Assembly: GCA_020746835.1 (NCBI GenBank)
Contig: JAGPNK010000017.1
Span: 248,001-312,000 of the forward strand
Direction of reading: 5' to 3'
DNA: 64,000 nucleotides
Source of the DNA: Stachybotrys elegans
Taxonomy: Eukaryota > Ascomycota > Sordariomycetes > Hypocreales > Stachybotryaceae
Position 1 is the first letter of the stretch; each line of letters opens with the position of its first letter. The translations under genes were made by a program, and so were the position numbers. Below, in pieces: positions 45,987 through 57,761 of the stretch. A model generated the notes under the pieces. That model saw only the letters and a list, made by a program, of their open reading frames with translations, did no database searches and was not told where the DNA came from.

Positions 45987-47798
45987 TTAGCAGAGAAATG
46001 CATCTTCCTCTTCCAACCCCCATTCTGCCCAATCAGGTATTTCGGAACTGCCCATGACACCTGGATAACCATTTTGATCAGACTCCTTGCTGAGAAGGAG
46101 CATAGATCCCACAATTTTATAGTGACCAGCTGAATCTGTCTTGCGCAGGATGAAGGGCGACCTTGTTCCAAATATAAGACAACACAGGTCGCCCTCCTGC
46201 ACAGCCTTGGGTGCCAGGCCATGATACCCACGCTCTGAGACAATGAAACGTTTGTTGTCGACATCCTCCATTCTCGATTTATGAAATTGGTTGGCATCGT
46301 CGTATGCTTCGTGCCCCTCGGAAATCTCATGCTGTAATAATCGCATGTACGCAGACTCGAGTGCTATCCACTCGATCAATCGCCCACGGTAAATTCCACA
46401 GCGAAATATTTCGATGAAAGCTCGCAAAGGAGGACAAGTGTAAGGAGACGGGGCTGTCCGCATCGATATGGACTCCCAAAGCGAAGCGACATCGTCGGGC
46501 GTCGTAGAATACTGGTCAAAAGCTGGCCCGGTGAATGTGACAGTGTCCAGGATCATGATTCGAACCCCCAAAGTAGCCTTATCCATCGACACTGTGGCTC
46601 TTGAAGGCGCTGCGTGTGATATGAAGCGCCTTCTGAACTTTCCATAGTTGTTGAGGACATCGTTGTGGCGTGAATAGAGTCGTAAATCCCAGCGCGGGAT
46701 CCAAGAAGGATAGTTGCTGTCGAGCGTTTGATTGTCGTGCTGGACAAAATGTAAAATGTCCAAGTCTTGGAACTTTTGCAAGTATTCCACAGCAAAATCG
46801 CGATAGGCGTGAGTATATGGCGCCTCATACGTCGGCTGGACTGAAAGAAGAGGCGTCTCGTTCAGGTTCGCCAGGCTCAAAAACGCATAGATTCTGTCCC
46901 TGGGATCTGTGACATCCAGCGACCTTGCGTGGTTGAAGATGTCAAGGTGGGTGACAGACGGGAGCCTACCTTCCGGCCAGAAAGTGATGGCTTCGCGGTT
47001 CCGTCGCTGGATATAACCTTGCAGATGCAAATCCGACAGCCAGAGCTGTTCAACACTTGGTAGCTTCTGTGCCTTTCTTATGAACCAGATGTATGCCTGC
47101 ACTAGCTTCATCCAGTTTATTTGAACGTCTCCCCATTGTACCACTGCGTCGTCCTGGCCGAGCGCTGCTTCCTGTACCACCCAGCCACGTTTGAACCAGG
47201 GCTGCCGCAGAAGAACGCCAAATGATGCCCATCCACTATGCGAGCGAAGCGGATCGTCCCCGTTAGGGAACGGAAAGCTGTTTGCACTCCAGTCGAAGTC
47301 GGCCTGCCCAAATACGCTCCGAAACCTGAGATCAACATCATCCACAAGACCGGCTGCAATGGTGGCATGGCCATGATCTGATGCGCCTAGACAGATGAGC
47401 GTACGCTTCGACCGCTTATATATTTGATGCATCAAGGATACTTGGTGCCCTCGTTCCTCGGTGTCGGCTTGATTAATGCAAATCGAGTCGGCCCAGAGCG
47501 TTCGTGGCTTCTCTGGCAACCGAACTTGGCGAAGAGCAGCAGCCAGGTTTTCCGTGACGAAGATGTCCTGGCCATTGCAGATTACTGGCTGCTTTTTGAC
47601 AGGCGTGCCCCATACGTACGAGATGGTCTCGAAAGTAGGAAACTCGTTGAGGTGAGCAGAATGAAGGGTGCAGACAAGAGGGTCGGCTTCTGTATTTGCT
47701 GGTTGTAGGATCATATACCGAGCACATTCTTCATCCTGTAGCCGTTCAGGTTGGTACAGTGTTGGACCGGTTGCCTTGGGTATATTTTGTTCGGCCAT
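45987..47798 (-). CDS. heterokaryon-incompatibility (HET) domain protein
   Basis: A single-exon protein of 603 aa from ATG 47798. The HET domain occupies residues about 50-200 with ETISYVWGTP, LWADSICINQ and the RGHQVSLM segment. The rest lacks a recognised domain, apart from a C-terminal GYHGLAPKAVQEGD-like segment that recurs in this class. HET proteins mediate non-self recognition and cell death after hyphal fusion; many are polymorphic or expanded paralogues with no known partner. Unlike the HET protein at the left of the window it has no kinase part. It sits among secreted-enzyme genes and is convergent with the subtilase. Confidence 0.88.
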   Translation of the reverse strand: MAEQNIPKATGPTLYQPERLQDEECARYMILQPANTEADPLVCTLHSAHLNEFPTFETISYVWGTPVKKQPVICNGQDIFVTENLAAALRQVRLPEKPRTLWADSICINQADTEERGHQVSLMHQIYKRSKRTLICLGASDHGHATIAAGLVDDVDLRFRSVFGQADFDWSANSFPFPNGDDPLRSHSGWASFGVLLRQPWFKRGWVVQEAALGQDDAVVQWGDVQINWMKLVQAYIWFIRKAQKLPSVEQLWLSDLHLQGYIQRRNREAITFWPEGRLPSVTHLDIFNHARSLDVTDPRDRIYAFLSLANLNETPLLSVQPTYEAPYTHAYRDFAVEYLQKFQDLDILHFVQHDNQTLDSNYPSWIPRWDLRLYSRHNDVLNNYGKFRRRFISHAAPSRATVSMDKATLGVRIMILDTVTFTGPAFDQYSTTPDDVASLWESISMRTAPSPYTCPPLRAFIEIFRCGIYRGRLIEWIALESAYMRLLQHEISEGHEAYDDANQFHKSRMEDVDNKRFIVSERGYHGLAPKAVQEGDLCCLIFGTRSPFILRKTDSAGHYKIVGSMLLLSKESDQNGYPGVMGSSEIPDWAEWGLEEEDAFLC

Positions 47799-48362
47799 TG
47801 TGGCATGAGGACCGGGCTTGTGGAAAGGGAAGCAGTAGAAGAAGAAGTGATAGTTTGTAATGGCCGAGTTATTAGTATCAAGATGTTGCAGTTGTCAAGA
47901 GAGGTAGACGCGGAGGCTTCAGGGCAGTGCTTTATGAGGGGTTCTAGGCGCCCGAGAAGGCGCAGTAAACAGCCCCTTTACGTCCATTGTGTGGCGATGC
48001 TACCAAAAGGTGGATCATGGAAGTAGAGGCTGCATAAACACCAGCCAATAAGAGCAAAACCAGTATTAGCCGCTGCCTTAGCCAAGGCGCACTCAGTTCT
48101 GTGTGGTTTACCAGTGGACTGGGACGCACGCGCGCGCTACTCAAACGGCTGCTGGAGGGAGGTAAGCCTACAGCCCTTCAGGGAGCCTCGGAGAAGATAG
48201 CGCAGGAACCTACCAGGGACATGTTTCCGCAGTTCCAACTTGCGCACACCCTGGGCGCAGCGCAGGCATCACTCGGGCTCGCCATGAGCGTGGCCAAGGC
48301 GACATGAACTTGCACAGAGGTTGTCCAGTCAGTCGTGGGCGGCCTAACTTATAGATTCTGGA
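47799..48362. other. intergenic region upstream of HET gene
   Basis: Between the deaminase stop and the HET start, both on the minus strand. No coding sequence is supported. Confidence 0.35.
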
Positions 48363-49496
48363 TCATAGTACTATAATCTTATCTAGCTCACTCCTGATTT
48401 GTTCCTTTATGCTATCATCTGCCCAACTCATATCGACCGAGTTCCTAACAAACTGAACCATTTCAGCTTTCGTAAACCCACAATAATGCATTGTCTTTTC
48501 CATGTTTCCGTCGATCCAAACATTATGCATATAGACTGGGTCGTCACTGTTGATACAAAACTGCACTCCTTTATCGAGGAGCTCGCGTAGTTTTGGGAAC
48601 AGAACCTCTGTGGGAGTCCGTCGATGGTATGCGTGTGGGCAAAGCGTTAGGCCAATATTTCTTTCCCTAAGCCCATCGACCAGCGTGTCGACATCCAGAG
48701 CATCGAGCCCATGGTCGATTCTTTCCACGCCAACCTCGAATATAGCCTGGCGGATGTGCTCATGGGTATCCTTTTGCCCAAAGTCGCAATGCGTCGTGAT
48801 GTGTAAGCCATCATCCTTGGCTCGTTGGAACGCATTCTTGAAGAGAGTTGGCGGGCGCTCGTATGCGTTACTCGCTAGTCCTACAGCGTGGAACAGCCCC
48901 TTTCCGCCCTCGATGCTTGCCCACGGCCTCGCTGTTTCATATGCAGCCTCGCCGTCCTCTACGGGCTCGTCCCTCAGAAAACAGAATATCCAGTTGGAAG
49001 CGACGCCGAACTTGGATAGCCCGTCCTTCTGGGCACGTAGATAGCCATTCAACACATCTTTTGCTTCAACACCTCTTCTGGTGTGCGCCTGGATATCGAA
49101 AAACGGCTCAACGTAGCGCACGTTCATTTCCTGACATCTCTCTAAGTAGTCCATGGCAAGCTCGTAAAAGTCTTCCTCCTTCAGCAAAACCTCACAACCA
49201 GCAAAGTATGCTTCCAGGAAGGTGGGGACATCCTTGCGGCCGCCTAGTTCAGGCCGGTGGTTGTAGGTTACCTCGTAGGACGCAAGCAGCTCTTCATAGG
49301 TCTTGTACTCGTGGCCCCTAAAGTGCAGCCGGACGAAGTTTCGTTGGGCGAGTTTCCATCGAAGGGCAGGCCGAAGAGTTCCTTCAATGTGAATGTGCAG
49401 CTCCACCTTGGGCAGCTCAGCAATAAAGGGCGACACGACAAGGCCATCCATGGTGTTTAGAATAAATGACGTTTGGCTTTGGCGTGGCATGAGCAT
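48363..49496 (-). CDS. adenine/adenosine deaminase
   Basis: An intronless gene of 377 aa. The metal motif is ELPKVELHIHIEGTL; further ligands and catalytic residues are in THCDFGQKD, ERIDHGLDA and INSDDPVY, so the zinc hydrolase site is complete. Length and the CPHAYHRR segment are in keeping with fungal Aah1-type adenine deaminases, which turn adenine into hypoxanthine, although true adenosine deaminases look similar. ATG 49496 is used; methionines at codons 3 and 16 are alternatives. It is divergent, 624 bp apart, from a DAL5-like permease, suggesting a purine or ureide uptake and salvage unit. Confidence 0.88.
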   Translation of the reverse strand: MLMPRQSQTSFILNTMDGLVVSPFIAELPKVELHIHIEGTLRPALRWKLAQRNFVRLHFRGHEYKTYEELLASYEVTYNHRPELGGRKDVPTFLEAYFAGCEVLLKEEDFYELAMDYLERCQEMNVRYVEPFFDIQAHTRRGVEAKDVLNGYLRAQKDGLSKFGVASNWIFCFLRDEPVEDGEAAYETARPWASIEGGKGLFHAVGLASNAYERPPTLFKNAFQRAKDDGLHITTHCDFGQKDTHEHIRQAIFEVGVERIDHGLDALDVDTLVDGLRERNIGLTLCPHAYHRRTPTEVLFPKLRELLDKGVQFCINSDDPVYMHNVWIDGNMEKTMHYCGFTKAEMVQFVRNSVDMSWADDSIKEQIRSELDKIIVL

Positions 49497-50120
49497 ACGA
49501 GGATGAGAGAAGCATACATATCCAAAAGACGGGGAAGCCTTACGGATCCAGTCTTCTGTGCACCGTAACCCAACAGTACCATGGGAATGCCTGGATAGTA
49601 CGAGGCACTTACTCCCATGCGGTAATTGTTTACGGCAGAATCGGATTTTTTCCCGATGACTTGGTCCAGAAGAGGATTAGTAGCTTGATAGCCACTTTAC
49701 GTAACTACGAGAACCCAACCATATTGCTATGAGTTTTCTTATCATGCCGTCCGGGATAACGTGATGGGGATTTGGCGTGGAACAAAGTAGCGTCGTGGAC
49801 CCAAAGATATGAGCGTTACCGGTGCTTCTTTGGCGAAAATTGCCCGTCTCGTCGCTGTCGCCCCGCTATAGCCATGCCCGTTGCCTACACGGGTCATGTC
49901 GGGTCGGGCTGCCCCGACGACTAATCTTTGCGTTGGCTCACCTTGAAGATAAGCATTGCCCGAGAAGCGGTACAAGTGGTCCACTTGCATTCATTAAAAG
50001 TGGTAATGAAACGCGCATCGGAAGGGCCAGGCGAAAAGATGAAAACATGTTACTTAAATTCTCTTCAAGCCCATCAAGTGGACTCTACAGAACATCATAC
50101 ATCGTTTCACAGAGCAGAGA
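49497..50120. promoter_or_regulatory. divergent promoter region, deaminase / permease
   Basis: A 624-bp region between divergent starts. No coding sequence is supported, and no GATA-type site cluster was established by eye. Confidence 0.4.
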
Positions 50121-51693
50121 ATGGAGTCGGCCTCTGCACAAGCACCCTCGGGGGGTGCCACGAGCCCAGATGCCCAGATGTCTCGGAGAGTGCTCAAGAA
50201 AATCGACAGGGCCATCATTCCATTGGCCTTCATCATGTACATGTTGAACTTTAGCGACAAGGTCATTCTCTCAAGCGCCGCCGTGTTCGGACTGCGCGAT
50301 GACAATGTGAGCTTATACTGTCCCTGTTTTTGGTCACGAATTGAGCTAACATGGAATCAAGAACCTTCAAGGCCAGCAGTATTCTTGGGTCGCCAGCATC
50401 TTCTACTTTGGCTACCTTGTCTGGGCATATCCCACCACCAGGTTGATTACTATCTTGCCAACAGCCAAATACCTTGCCGCAAACACATTCTTCTGGGGAA
50501 CCGTGGTTGCTCTAACGGCGGCATGCACCAATTTCGGCGGTCTCATGACGGTGCGAGCGTTGCTCGGAGTGGCCGAGGCAACCATCACGCCGGCTCTCAT
50601 GTTCTTGACATCCACTTGGTACACTCGCGATGAGATGCCTACTCGCCTGGGTATCTGGTTCGCCGGCAACTCCATTGGCGGACTAACGTCAAGCCTTCTT
50701 GCGTTTGGCCTTGGCCATATCGAGGATAATGTTGGTGCATGGCGATGGATGTACATTTTCCTCGGTGTCAGCACCTTTCTCTACGGCATTCCAGTTCTCC
50801 TGTTGCTGCCTGACAGCATTTCCAAGGCCCGTTTCCTCACTCCCGATGAGCGTCGCATCGCTGCCGAGCGTGTTGTTGTTGCGGGTACCGGCAGCACCGA
50901 GAACACGCATTGGAATTACAAGCAGTTCATCGAATGTCTCATCGACCCCAAGACTTGGTTTGTCTTTGGAGTCGAGCTTCTCACACAAATCCCCAACGGT
51001 GCAACCCAGAACTTTTCCAACATTGTGGTTAAATCCTTTGGATTCAGCAGCCTACACTCGACGCTGATCAATATCCCATATTCCATCCTGACGGCTTCTA
51101 TTATCGCAGGAACGGGCTGGTTAGCTGGGCGATTCAACAAGCTCAATTGTCTTCTTATCATTGCCGTCATCATCCCCTGTGTTGTCGGCTCCTCGATCAT
51201 GTACCAGCGTGACAGCGTCCCTCACGGAGTCCAGCTCTTTGCGTACTTCCTCATGGCGCCTGGGCCTGCTGCTATGCCTCTCAACATGGCTCTTGTGCAG
51301 TCAAACTACCGGGGTGTAACCAAGAAGATGACCATCACAGCTTTGCTGTTCCTTGCATACTGTGCGGGTAACATTGCCGGGCCGCAGTTTTTTGACAGCA
51401 CCGAGGCACCAAAATACCCGACTGCATTCCGGACTATCATGATCTGCTATGCCTTGGCCATGTCGCTGGCTCTGGGTCATCGTTTCTACCTCCAGTGGCT
51501 TAACGCGAAGAGGGTGCGTGAGGAGGGTTTCGAGGGAAGCGCAAGCATGGCCGGTGCCCTGACTGCTAAGGGCAGTCAAGACGGAGAGACGCAAACGGAT
51601 GTTGATGCTACGATTGCAGCGGTGGAGATCCGACCAGAGGACTATGAAGACGTAACGGACTGGAACACTCTGGGCTTCAGATACCGGCTGTGA
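50121..51693 (+). CDS. MFS permease, allantoate (DAL5-like) family
   Basis: Exons 50121-50306 and 50362-51693 give 505 aa with about 12 membrane segments. The first helix region (LKKIDRAIIPLAFIMYMLNF) and the second (YSWVASIFYFGYLVWAYPTT) are typical of the anion:cation symporter group. Helix 4-5 shows GVAEATITPALMFLTSTWYT. The C-terminal tail is long and acidic. Members import allantoate, ureidosuccinate, nicotinate, short peptides and similar anions. Its divergent partner is a purine deaminase, which makes a purine-degradation or nitrogen-scavenging substrate attractive, as inference. It is a different paralogue from the permease at 16.3-17.9 kb. Confidence 0.88.
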
Positions 51694-52403
51694 AAAACAG
51701 GCTACGTGAGGGGGTGAAGCAACGATGGCGTTGCTGGCAACAGGATATCTACGTTCTACAATCCTTATTTTGGGCATTCAAAGGGACTCGAAAAATGATG
51801 GAACTGTTGAAGCGACATGCGCATTGGTAGTAATGAGCAAGGCCTTAGATGCTTCTGATGATGCAACGTCTTTTTACGTAGTCCCGGTGTCCCATTAATG
51901 GATGGTTTTGGCGCAAGCTCGCAAGCCAACTGACATCCCGATCGATACGGATGCCTGCTATTTTTCGGGGCCAAGGCCGGGATACGAATATCGTCGCTTG
52001 TATCTTTACCGAGCCCCTCTATCCCCGCTCCAAGCTCCACGCTGATAAGAGAAACACTTGCTTTCTCTGGTAACGTTACCGGTCAAGGGCTTGGAATTAG
52101 AGCAACAGGATTTAGCATTTGCTATCTGTGCTTGGGTACTCAGCTTTGAAGTTGCCGTGTCTCCATTTCCACCGATCTGCGGATGAGCCCCTCTGAGGAC
52201 GAAGGCAAGCCAAGACGTACTCCAGACCCAATGCAGAATGTAACGTCAACCAACCACCGACCAAGGACATGATGAGGGGCTTTGGAAGGTGGTATGGCTT
52301 GTGGAGGCGTCCCAGATATGTATTGAATGCCGAATGAATGGGCTTAAAAACCACATTGTCCCTTGAGTGAGACAACGATCGGACCATTCCGATCTGCATC
52401 ACC
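51694..52403. promoter_or_regulatory. intergenic region upstream of hexosaminidase gene
   Basis: No coding sequence is supported. A TTAAAAA element near 52345 may be the core promoter of the GH20 gene. Confidence 0.35.
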
Positions 52404-54679
52404 ATGCGCTTCTTTGTTGGTTTGCTCTTGGGGGTGGCAGGGCATGCTGTGGCAGCCTCTGGCCCAGGCCTACCAACTGTCTCCTTTGAACCGAGCAACG
52501 ATGGAGGCGCGTGGCTGCTAGCGAATCTGGACAAGATTGTGGTTAACGAGGCATTCTCAGAGGCAAGGGATGAAGATGGCATGACATTGATTCCCCCGAC
52601 TCTATACGAGTTTGCTTCTACCTTCGCTCAAGATCTAGCGGAAGTTCTAAAGCACGATGCTGGTGTTGAGGTGTCCTCATCTCCCACACCTGGTCAGGTC
52701 TACTTGACAATCGATGCCGATATTCCCTTTCTAGATGCAGCTGGCCGCCAGACTTCTGAAGGCTACCTTCTCGAAGCAACCGAGGACGGTATCACCATTA
52801 CGGGAGCAAGTCCATTAGGTGTCTGGTGGGGAACACGAACCTTGATTCAACAGCTTGTGCTCAACGATGGTGCCATATCACATGGTAGCATCAAGGACAG
52901 TCCGGGCTGGGGGGAGCGTGGAATGATGGTAAGAAATGTGCTCACCAACAGAGTCTCAAGGTCCTAATTAGCATACAGCTCGACGTCGCTCGCCACTGGT
53001 ATCCTCCCGAGTTTCTTGTTGAGATGTGTAGCTACATGTCTTTCTTCAAGCAGAATGTCTTCCACATCCATTTGAGTGACAATCTCTACAACAATGTTGC
53101 CATCTACTCTTACGAGCGCCAGATGAGTCTCTACTCGGCATTCCGACTGTTATCCGATAACCCGGAACTGGACGGTCTGGCAACAAGGAAAAACGAGTCC
53201 TACACCCGCCAAGTCTGGGATGATATGCAGAGCAAGTGCGCGGCTCGAGGAGTCACTCTGCTGCCCGAGATCGAAGCGCCAGGCCATGCATTGCCCATCA
53301 CGCAATGGCGACCAGAGATTGGCCTGACCACTGACTATTCTCTGCTCAACATATCCCACCCTGACACTATACCCACCATGAAAACTATCTGGAAAACCTT
53401 CCTCCCGTGGTTCAAGAGCAAGACAGTCCACATTGGGGCGGACGAGTATCGGGATCCATCCCTTGATGATTTGTAAGTGTGGCTACAACAGGGCTGTCCA
53501 TATCTAACCGAAAATAGGGCGTTGGCAGGAGAGTACACGCATTTCTGCAACGAATTAAGTGAATTCATCACAGAAGAGTCTGGCAAGCATGTCCGCTTAT
53601 GGGGAACATTCCCGCCTTCAAAGGACGGCGACGTCAGCCGCAACGTCTCCGTCCAGCACTGGGCAGTTTTCGAAGCCACCGCCGTGGAGGACTGGCTCAA
53701 CAATGGCTATAGACTGCTCAACTCATGGGATGCGGTCTATGTAGTCGGCAAGTGGAACTTGTGGTACGGGCCAGAGATCAGCCTGGACTTCTTGTTCCAC
53801 GGAGCCCCGGGAGGGAAGCCATTCTCTCCTCATATCTTTGACTCGAGGAACGAGACAGCGAATGCGCCCCGGAACCACGAAGCAATATTCGGCCATATTG
53901 CTCCTCTGTGGAACGATTACGGCCCCAATGCCACCACAGTGTTGGAGGCGTACTATGCCTGGCGCGACGCCATTCCCGTGCTCGCGGACCAGCAATGGGG
54001 TGGTGAAGCCACGGAGGAGGATTATGCCCGCATGTTTCCTGTTCTTCATGCCAAGGCGCCTGCACAGAATTTGGACAGAAAGGTTGAGACAAAGACTGCC
54101 ACGATTATGGATCTCGACTTTGCGAAGGGCCGAGTATGTGGTGGAAGGTTCCAAGACATGTCTGGGAATGACTACCATATCAACACAAACTGCGCCAACA
54201 GTGCCGAGGGGCTGATTGTAGAGCCAGGCTGCGAGGCCGCGACACCCCTGGAATCCAAGGGGCGCAACTATACACTGTCGTTTGGCATCAAGCCCTTGTC
54301 CGACTCCAAGGGGCCCATCTTCACTGGAAAGGACAGTGCACTTTGGTATGGCAACGGCACCGTGGACAGAGTCATGATGTTCTCTGGAGAGAGCGTGTAC
54401 GCATTGAACTACACCTTCCCTGTCGGGGAGTGGACACAAGCCACCCTGAGAGCAGAGGGGAAGCGAACGTATCTCGACGTCGAGGGTGGCGATTCGATGG
54501 AGTTTCTGACAATCATAGGATGGAACGGGAATAGGTTCGTGTGGGAGAAGATGGCATTCGAAGCGCCCATTGCCAAGATTGGAGGTGGCGGCTTTGAGGG
54601 CATCATCAGCGGAATGAAGCTCACAGACACCGACTTGGTGGAGGCGGCCGAGACACGTCGCTCCAGACTCGCCTTGTAA
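52404..54679 (+). CDS. secreted beta-N-acetylhexosaminidase-like GH20 enzyme
   Basis: Exons 52404-52928, 52979-53472 and 53518-54679 give 726 aa. A signal peptide (MRFFVGLLLGVAGHAVA) leads into the GH20 alpha/beta domain, then the TIM barrel from about residue 175 (LDVARHWYPPEFLVEMCSYM). The catalytic Asp-Glu pair is in VHIGADEY. The C-terminal 200 residues (from about 520) look like a separate beta-sandwich (LamG-like) domain, which is longer than in classical chitobiases of about 600 aa. Several N-glycosylation sequons are present. The enzyme should remove terminal GlcNAc or GalNAc from chitin fragments or glycans outside the cell. Exact specificity is uncertain because this subgroup is distant from NagA-type enzymes. 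Confidence 0.88.
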
Positions 54680-55134
54680 AGTGGTAGAAGAATACCGAAA
54701 AGGGAATGAAATCATCCCTTTTCCGCCTTTGCTACCTTGCCCGCAATTGTTCTAGTAAGCGGAAGAGGGGAAATTTTGATCTGGCCAAGCGTCTGTCATC
54801 CGCAAGCCGAGCTCTCCTGTCTCTTCATTGCTAGAGCCTTCCTCGCGGAAGACTTGAGGTTGCTATGCGGATTTGTGAAAGGAATGAATCGGGGCGGGGA
54901 TTTTCTCCCACGCTGCTCCGACGAGATTTCACCATCTACTAGTATCTCCGATAACCTGTTAGGAGGTCTACCGCACAGCCCAGCAAATTGCCCGCACTGT
55001 AAACTCCGCAACGACAATCCCGTCGTACCCGTAGCATTAGGGAGAAGTTGAAGTTGAGATGTGGTTTAAATCCCATACTCATGTCCTACTGACATCCAGT
55101 TTTCTTCGCTGGATAATTTGATCTGGCTGTAAAC
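54680..55134. other. intergenic region
   Basis: Between the GH20 stop and the NAD(P)-binding protein start. No coding sequence is supported. Confidence 0.35.
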
Positions 55135-55943
55135 ATGGTCAAAATCCTGTTGGTTGGCGGCACTGGCCAGATTGGCCGGTATGTGCTCGATCAATGCCTC
55201 GCACATCCCGATATCCACGACATTGTCGTCTTTGTGCGAAGGGAGTTGCCGTCTGAACTACGCCAGAACTCCAAAATTCACACAGTATTAATGACCGACT
55301 TTCTGAACTGGTCCGATGAGATTCTCAGTCCGCACAAAGATGCTGTTGCTATGATATGGTGGGTGCACAACCTCATTCACGTCCCCCAACTAACGCACCA
55401 TTTCAGGGCAATCGGGGACCAGGAGGGCCGACAAGAAATCAACGTAGATTATCCCTTAGCCTGTCAGAAAGCCCTCATCGCTATGCGAAGCAGCATGGCT
55501 GCACATGAAAGGACCTTCCGATACATACATTTAAGCGGGAAACTCACCATTCAGTCTCAATCACGGCATCTCTGTCTCTACGAAAAGCCACGGAAAGCAA
55601 AGGTCGGTGCTTGAGAGCGTCCTCTCACTTGCCTCTTTAGCTAAAAAAGAATAAGGGCCTGCACGAGCTTAGGGCTTTAGAAATGGCGCATGGATATCCC
55701 TGGTGGAAGCTATATATTATTCGACCCGGCTTAGTGGTGGACAGCGATGGCCTCGGGGCTTTACTTGCCAGAAACATCATGGGCAGTTCGTGGGCTGTAC
55801 GCGGCACAGAGTTGGGGGATTGTATGGCGTACCTGGCGCTGGGTACCGTACACAGCTCGGAGAGTATTGTTATGAATGAGGATATTGTCAAGCTCGCGAC
55901 CAGTCATCACGCTCAAAAGAGTCCCGGCACAGGCCGAGCTTAA
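55135..55943 (+). CDS. NAD(P)-binding Rossmann-fold protein (atypical SDR)
   Basis: Exons 55135-55358, 55407-55602 and 55641-55943 give about 240 aa. The N-terminal nucleotide motif is KILLVGGTGQIGRYVL, followed by VRRELPSEL. The C-terminal half (WWKLYIIRPGLVVD and DCMAYLALG) resembles fungal uncharacterised epimerase-like proteins. No YxxxK pair is evident; HLSGK may stand in its place. The second intron could end at 55640 or 55649; both keep frame. Reaction unknown. It lies between a secreted hexosaminidase and an LPMO gene without obvious functional link. Confidence 0.7.
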
Positions 55944-57761
55944 TGGCATACTGAGGAAGCACGAGCGGACTTCTGTATTCTACTTATTTCGGCCGTCGGG
56001 AGTCCGAGCACTGCGGGTTTACATGCAGACTTATCTTACCCTCATCATACACTGTCTGTTTCTGGGTTCATGGGTGAGCTCGCCGTTGCCGCACTGGGAA
56101 CTTTATCCCGATCTGCTCCTGGCGGTGCATACTCCACTCATGTGAGCGGCCATGTCTTCCGAGATTCCGGTCCAACCCTTGAGACAGCTTATCGCAGGCG
56201 GGATTTGCTAGGGCAACGCATTGCCAATCTTCGAATCAGTGGACACGACCAGGGAAGGACGCCGCTTGGATCTACTCTGCGGGAGTGATCTGAGAAGCTT
56301 GTATCCCACCTCGGATCCATCAAGATCTCTCGGATTGGGAAAACATATCTGGGCACTCCGGGCCGGCCTGCATTGAATTGAGCGTGGCAGAGGTCAGCCG
56401 TCGATTTGCTTGGTATGATGTAAAAGGGGAGCAGATACAAGGCACGGCTGTTAGAATAGCGCCGAGTGGAACCACACAGCCAAAGTCATCCCGTAGTCTG
56501 TCTGTTTGGTGACGTTATCAATATATGGCTTGTTCGATTACCTTCCACAATGCTCTTGGCTCTGTGGTATGTATGATAAGACCGTTGCAAGCATGACTGG
56601 GCACCAATATGTCAGGAGGACAGAATTTCCGCTTTCATGGCACTGCCATGAGCCAAGGAGAGTGATATTAATGCAGGGCCATGCGATGAGTGACGATACA
56701 GCTTCCTTTCGTGGGCATATGACCAGATATTGCACATCAGCTGGATCAATACATCCAATAAGAAGTACGATGTCAGACTCGAAGCTGCCTGCCATGAGCT
56801 GGCCGCTACGTCCGCAGCTAGCAAATAAACACGGGGTGCATAACGACAGCCATATCCAGCAGTGATGAGCACAGAAGCGTCGAGAACACAAGCAACACAA
56901 ACCATCCAGGTCTCTGGCTTCACGGATAGCGCTCGTAGTGGAGATGACAAGTGCAAAAGCGCTTGAGCCTCCCGGAATTGATCGTCCCTTTCCGGGTGCC
57001 GAGCTCTTGGCTACCAAGCTAAGCTGCTCGATGACTTCAACGTCACCTCCCAGCATCAAGCTTACACTACCGCCCGTGAGCCCTACGGCCCGACTTGAAC
57101 TTTGAGGGTCAGTTCCCAGAAGACTACGGAGCTTGAGATCTCGTTCTCCTTGCTGCCCCCAGGCCGTGGGGGGCCATCGTCGTCGCTCTTGGCACGGAGT
57201 GCATCGACAAACTGGGATCCCCCCACCACGGACCGCCGCCATCTTCCGTGATGAAACTGGCACTGATCGCCAACATAACCCAATCATCGTCATCGTATAT
57301 CCCCAAGCCTGCGAGAAATGGGCCACCGTCCCCCCTTCCCCATGGGTCAAGTGCGGGCTGCCGTCGACAACAAGCTGTTGGGGGGATATTGCCAGGGGGG
57401 GCTTCCTCGCTGGCCACGAATTTCATGTTTCGTGAGCGCGTCCGCTATCACAGCCCCGCTGCCCTATTAAAGTACGGCGCTTCGTGGGTGACGGAACGAC
57501 ATCCCGTCACGGCATGTTGGGAAATCCCTCCATTGGGATCGCGGCCCAAGTGCAGCGAAAAAGAAAAGAAAAGAAAAAACCCAAGACTCTGTGGAGCGTG
57601 ATGCATCCGATTTGGTTCCGTCAAATGTAAAGCAGTAAAGCGTGAAACACGGGCAAGAGTATATATGACCTTTTCATCTCCTCCATTGAGGCTTCACTTC
57701 ACCATCCACAGCTCTCGACTTCAGAACAACCTCGACACCACTCCTCCTCCCAACACACAAA
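55944..57761. promoter_or_regulatory. long region upstream of LPMO gene
   Basis: 1.8 kb without a supported gene. It includes several C/G-run clusters (57150-57410) that could serve as carbon-repressor (CreA) sites and a polypurine AAAAG tract near 57558-57577. A TATA box lies near 57660. Long upstream regions are usual for carbon-regulated cellulolytic genes. Confidence 0.4.
57660..57666 (+). promoter_or_regulatory. TATA box of LPMO gene
   Basis: TATATAT about 100 bases before ATG 57762. Confidence 0.5.

Noticed and set aside
53723..54715. 330-codon antisense frame over the hexosaminidase
   Set aside because: No domain, no splice model, and full overlap with a supported gene.
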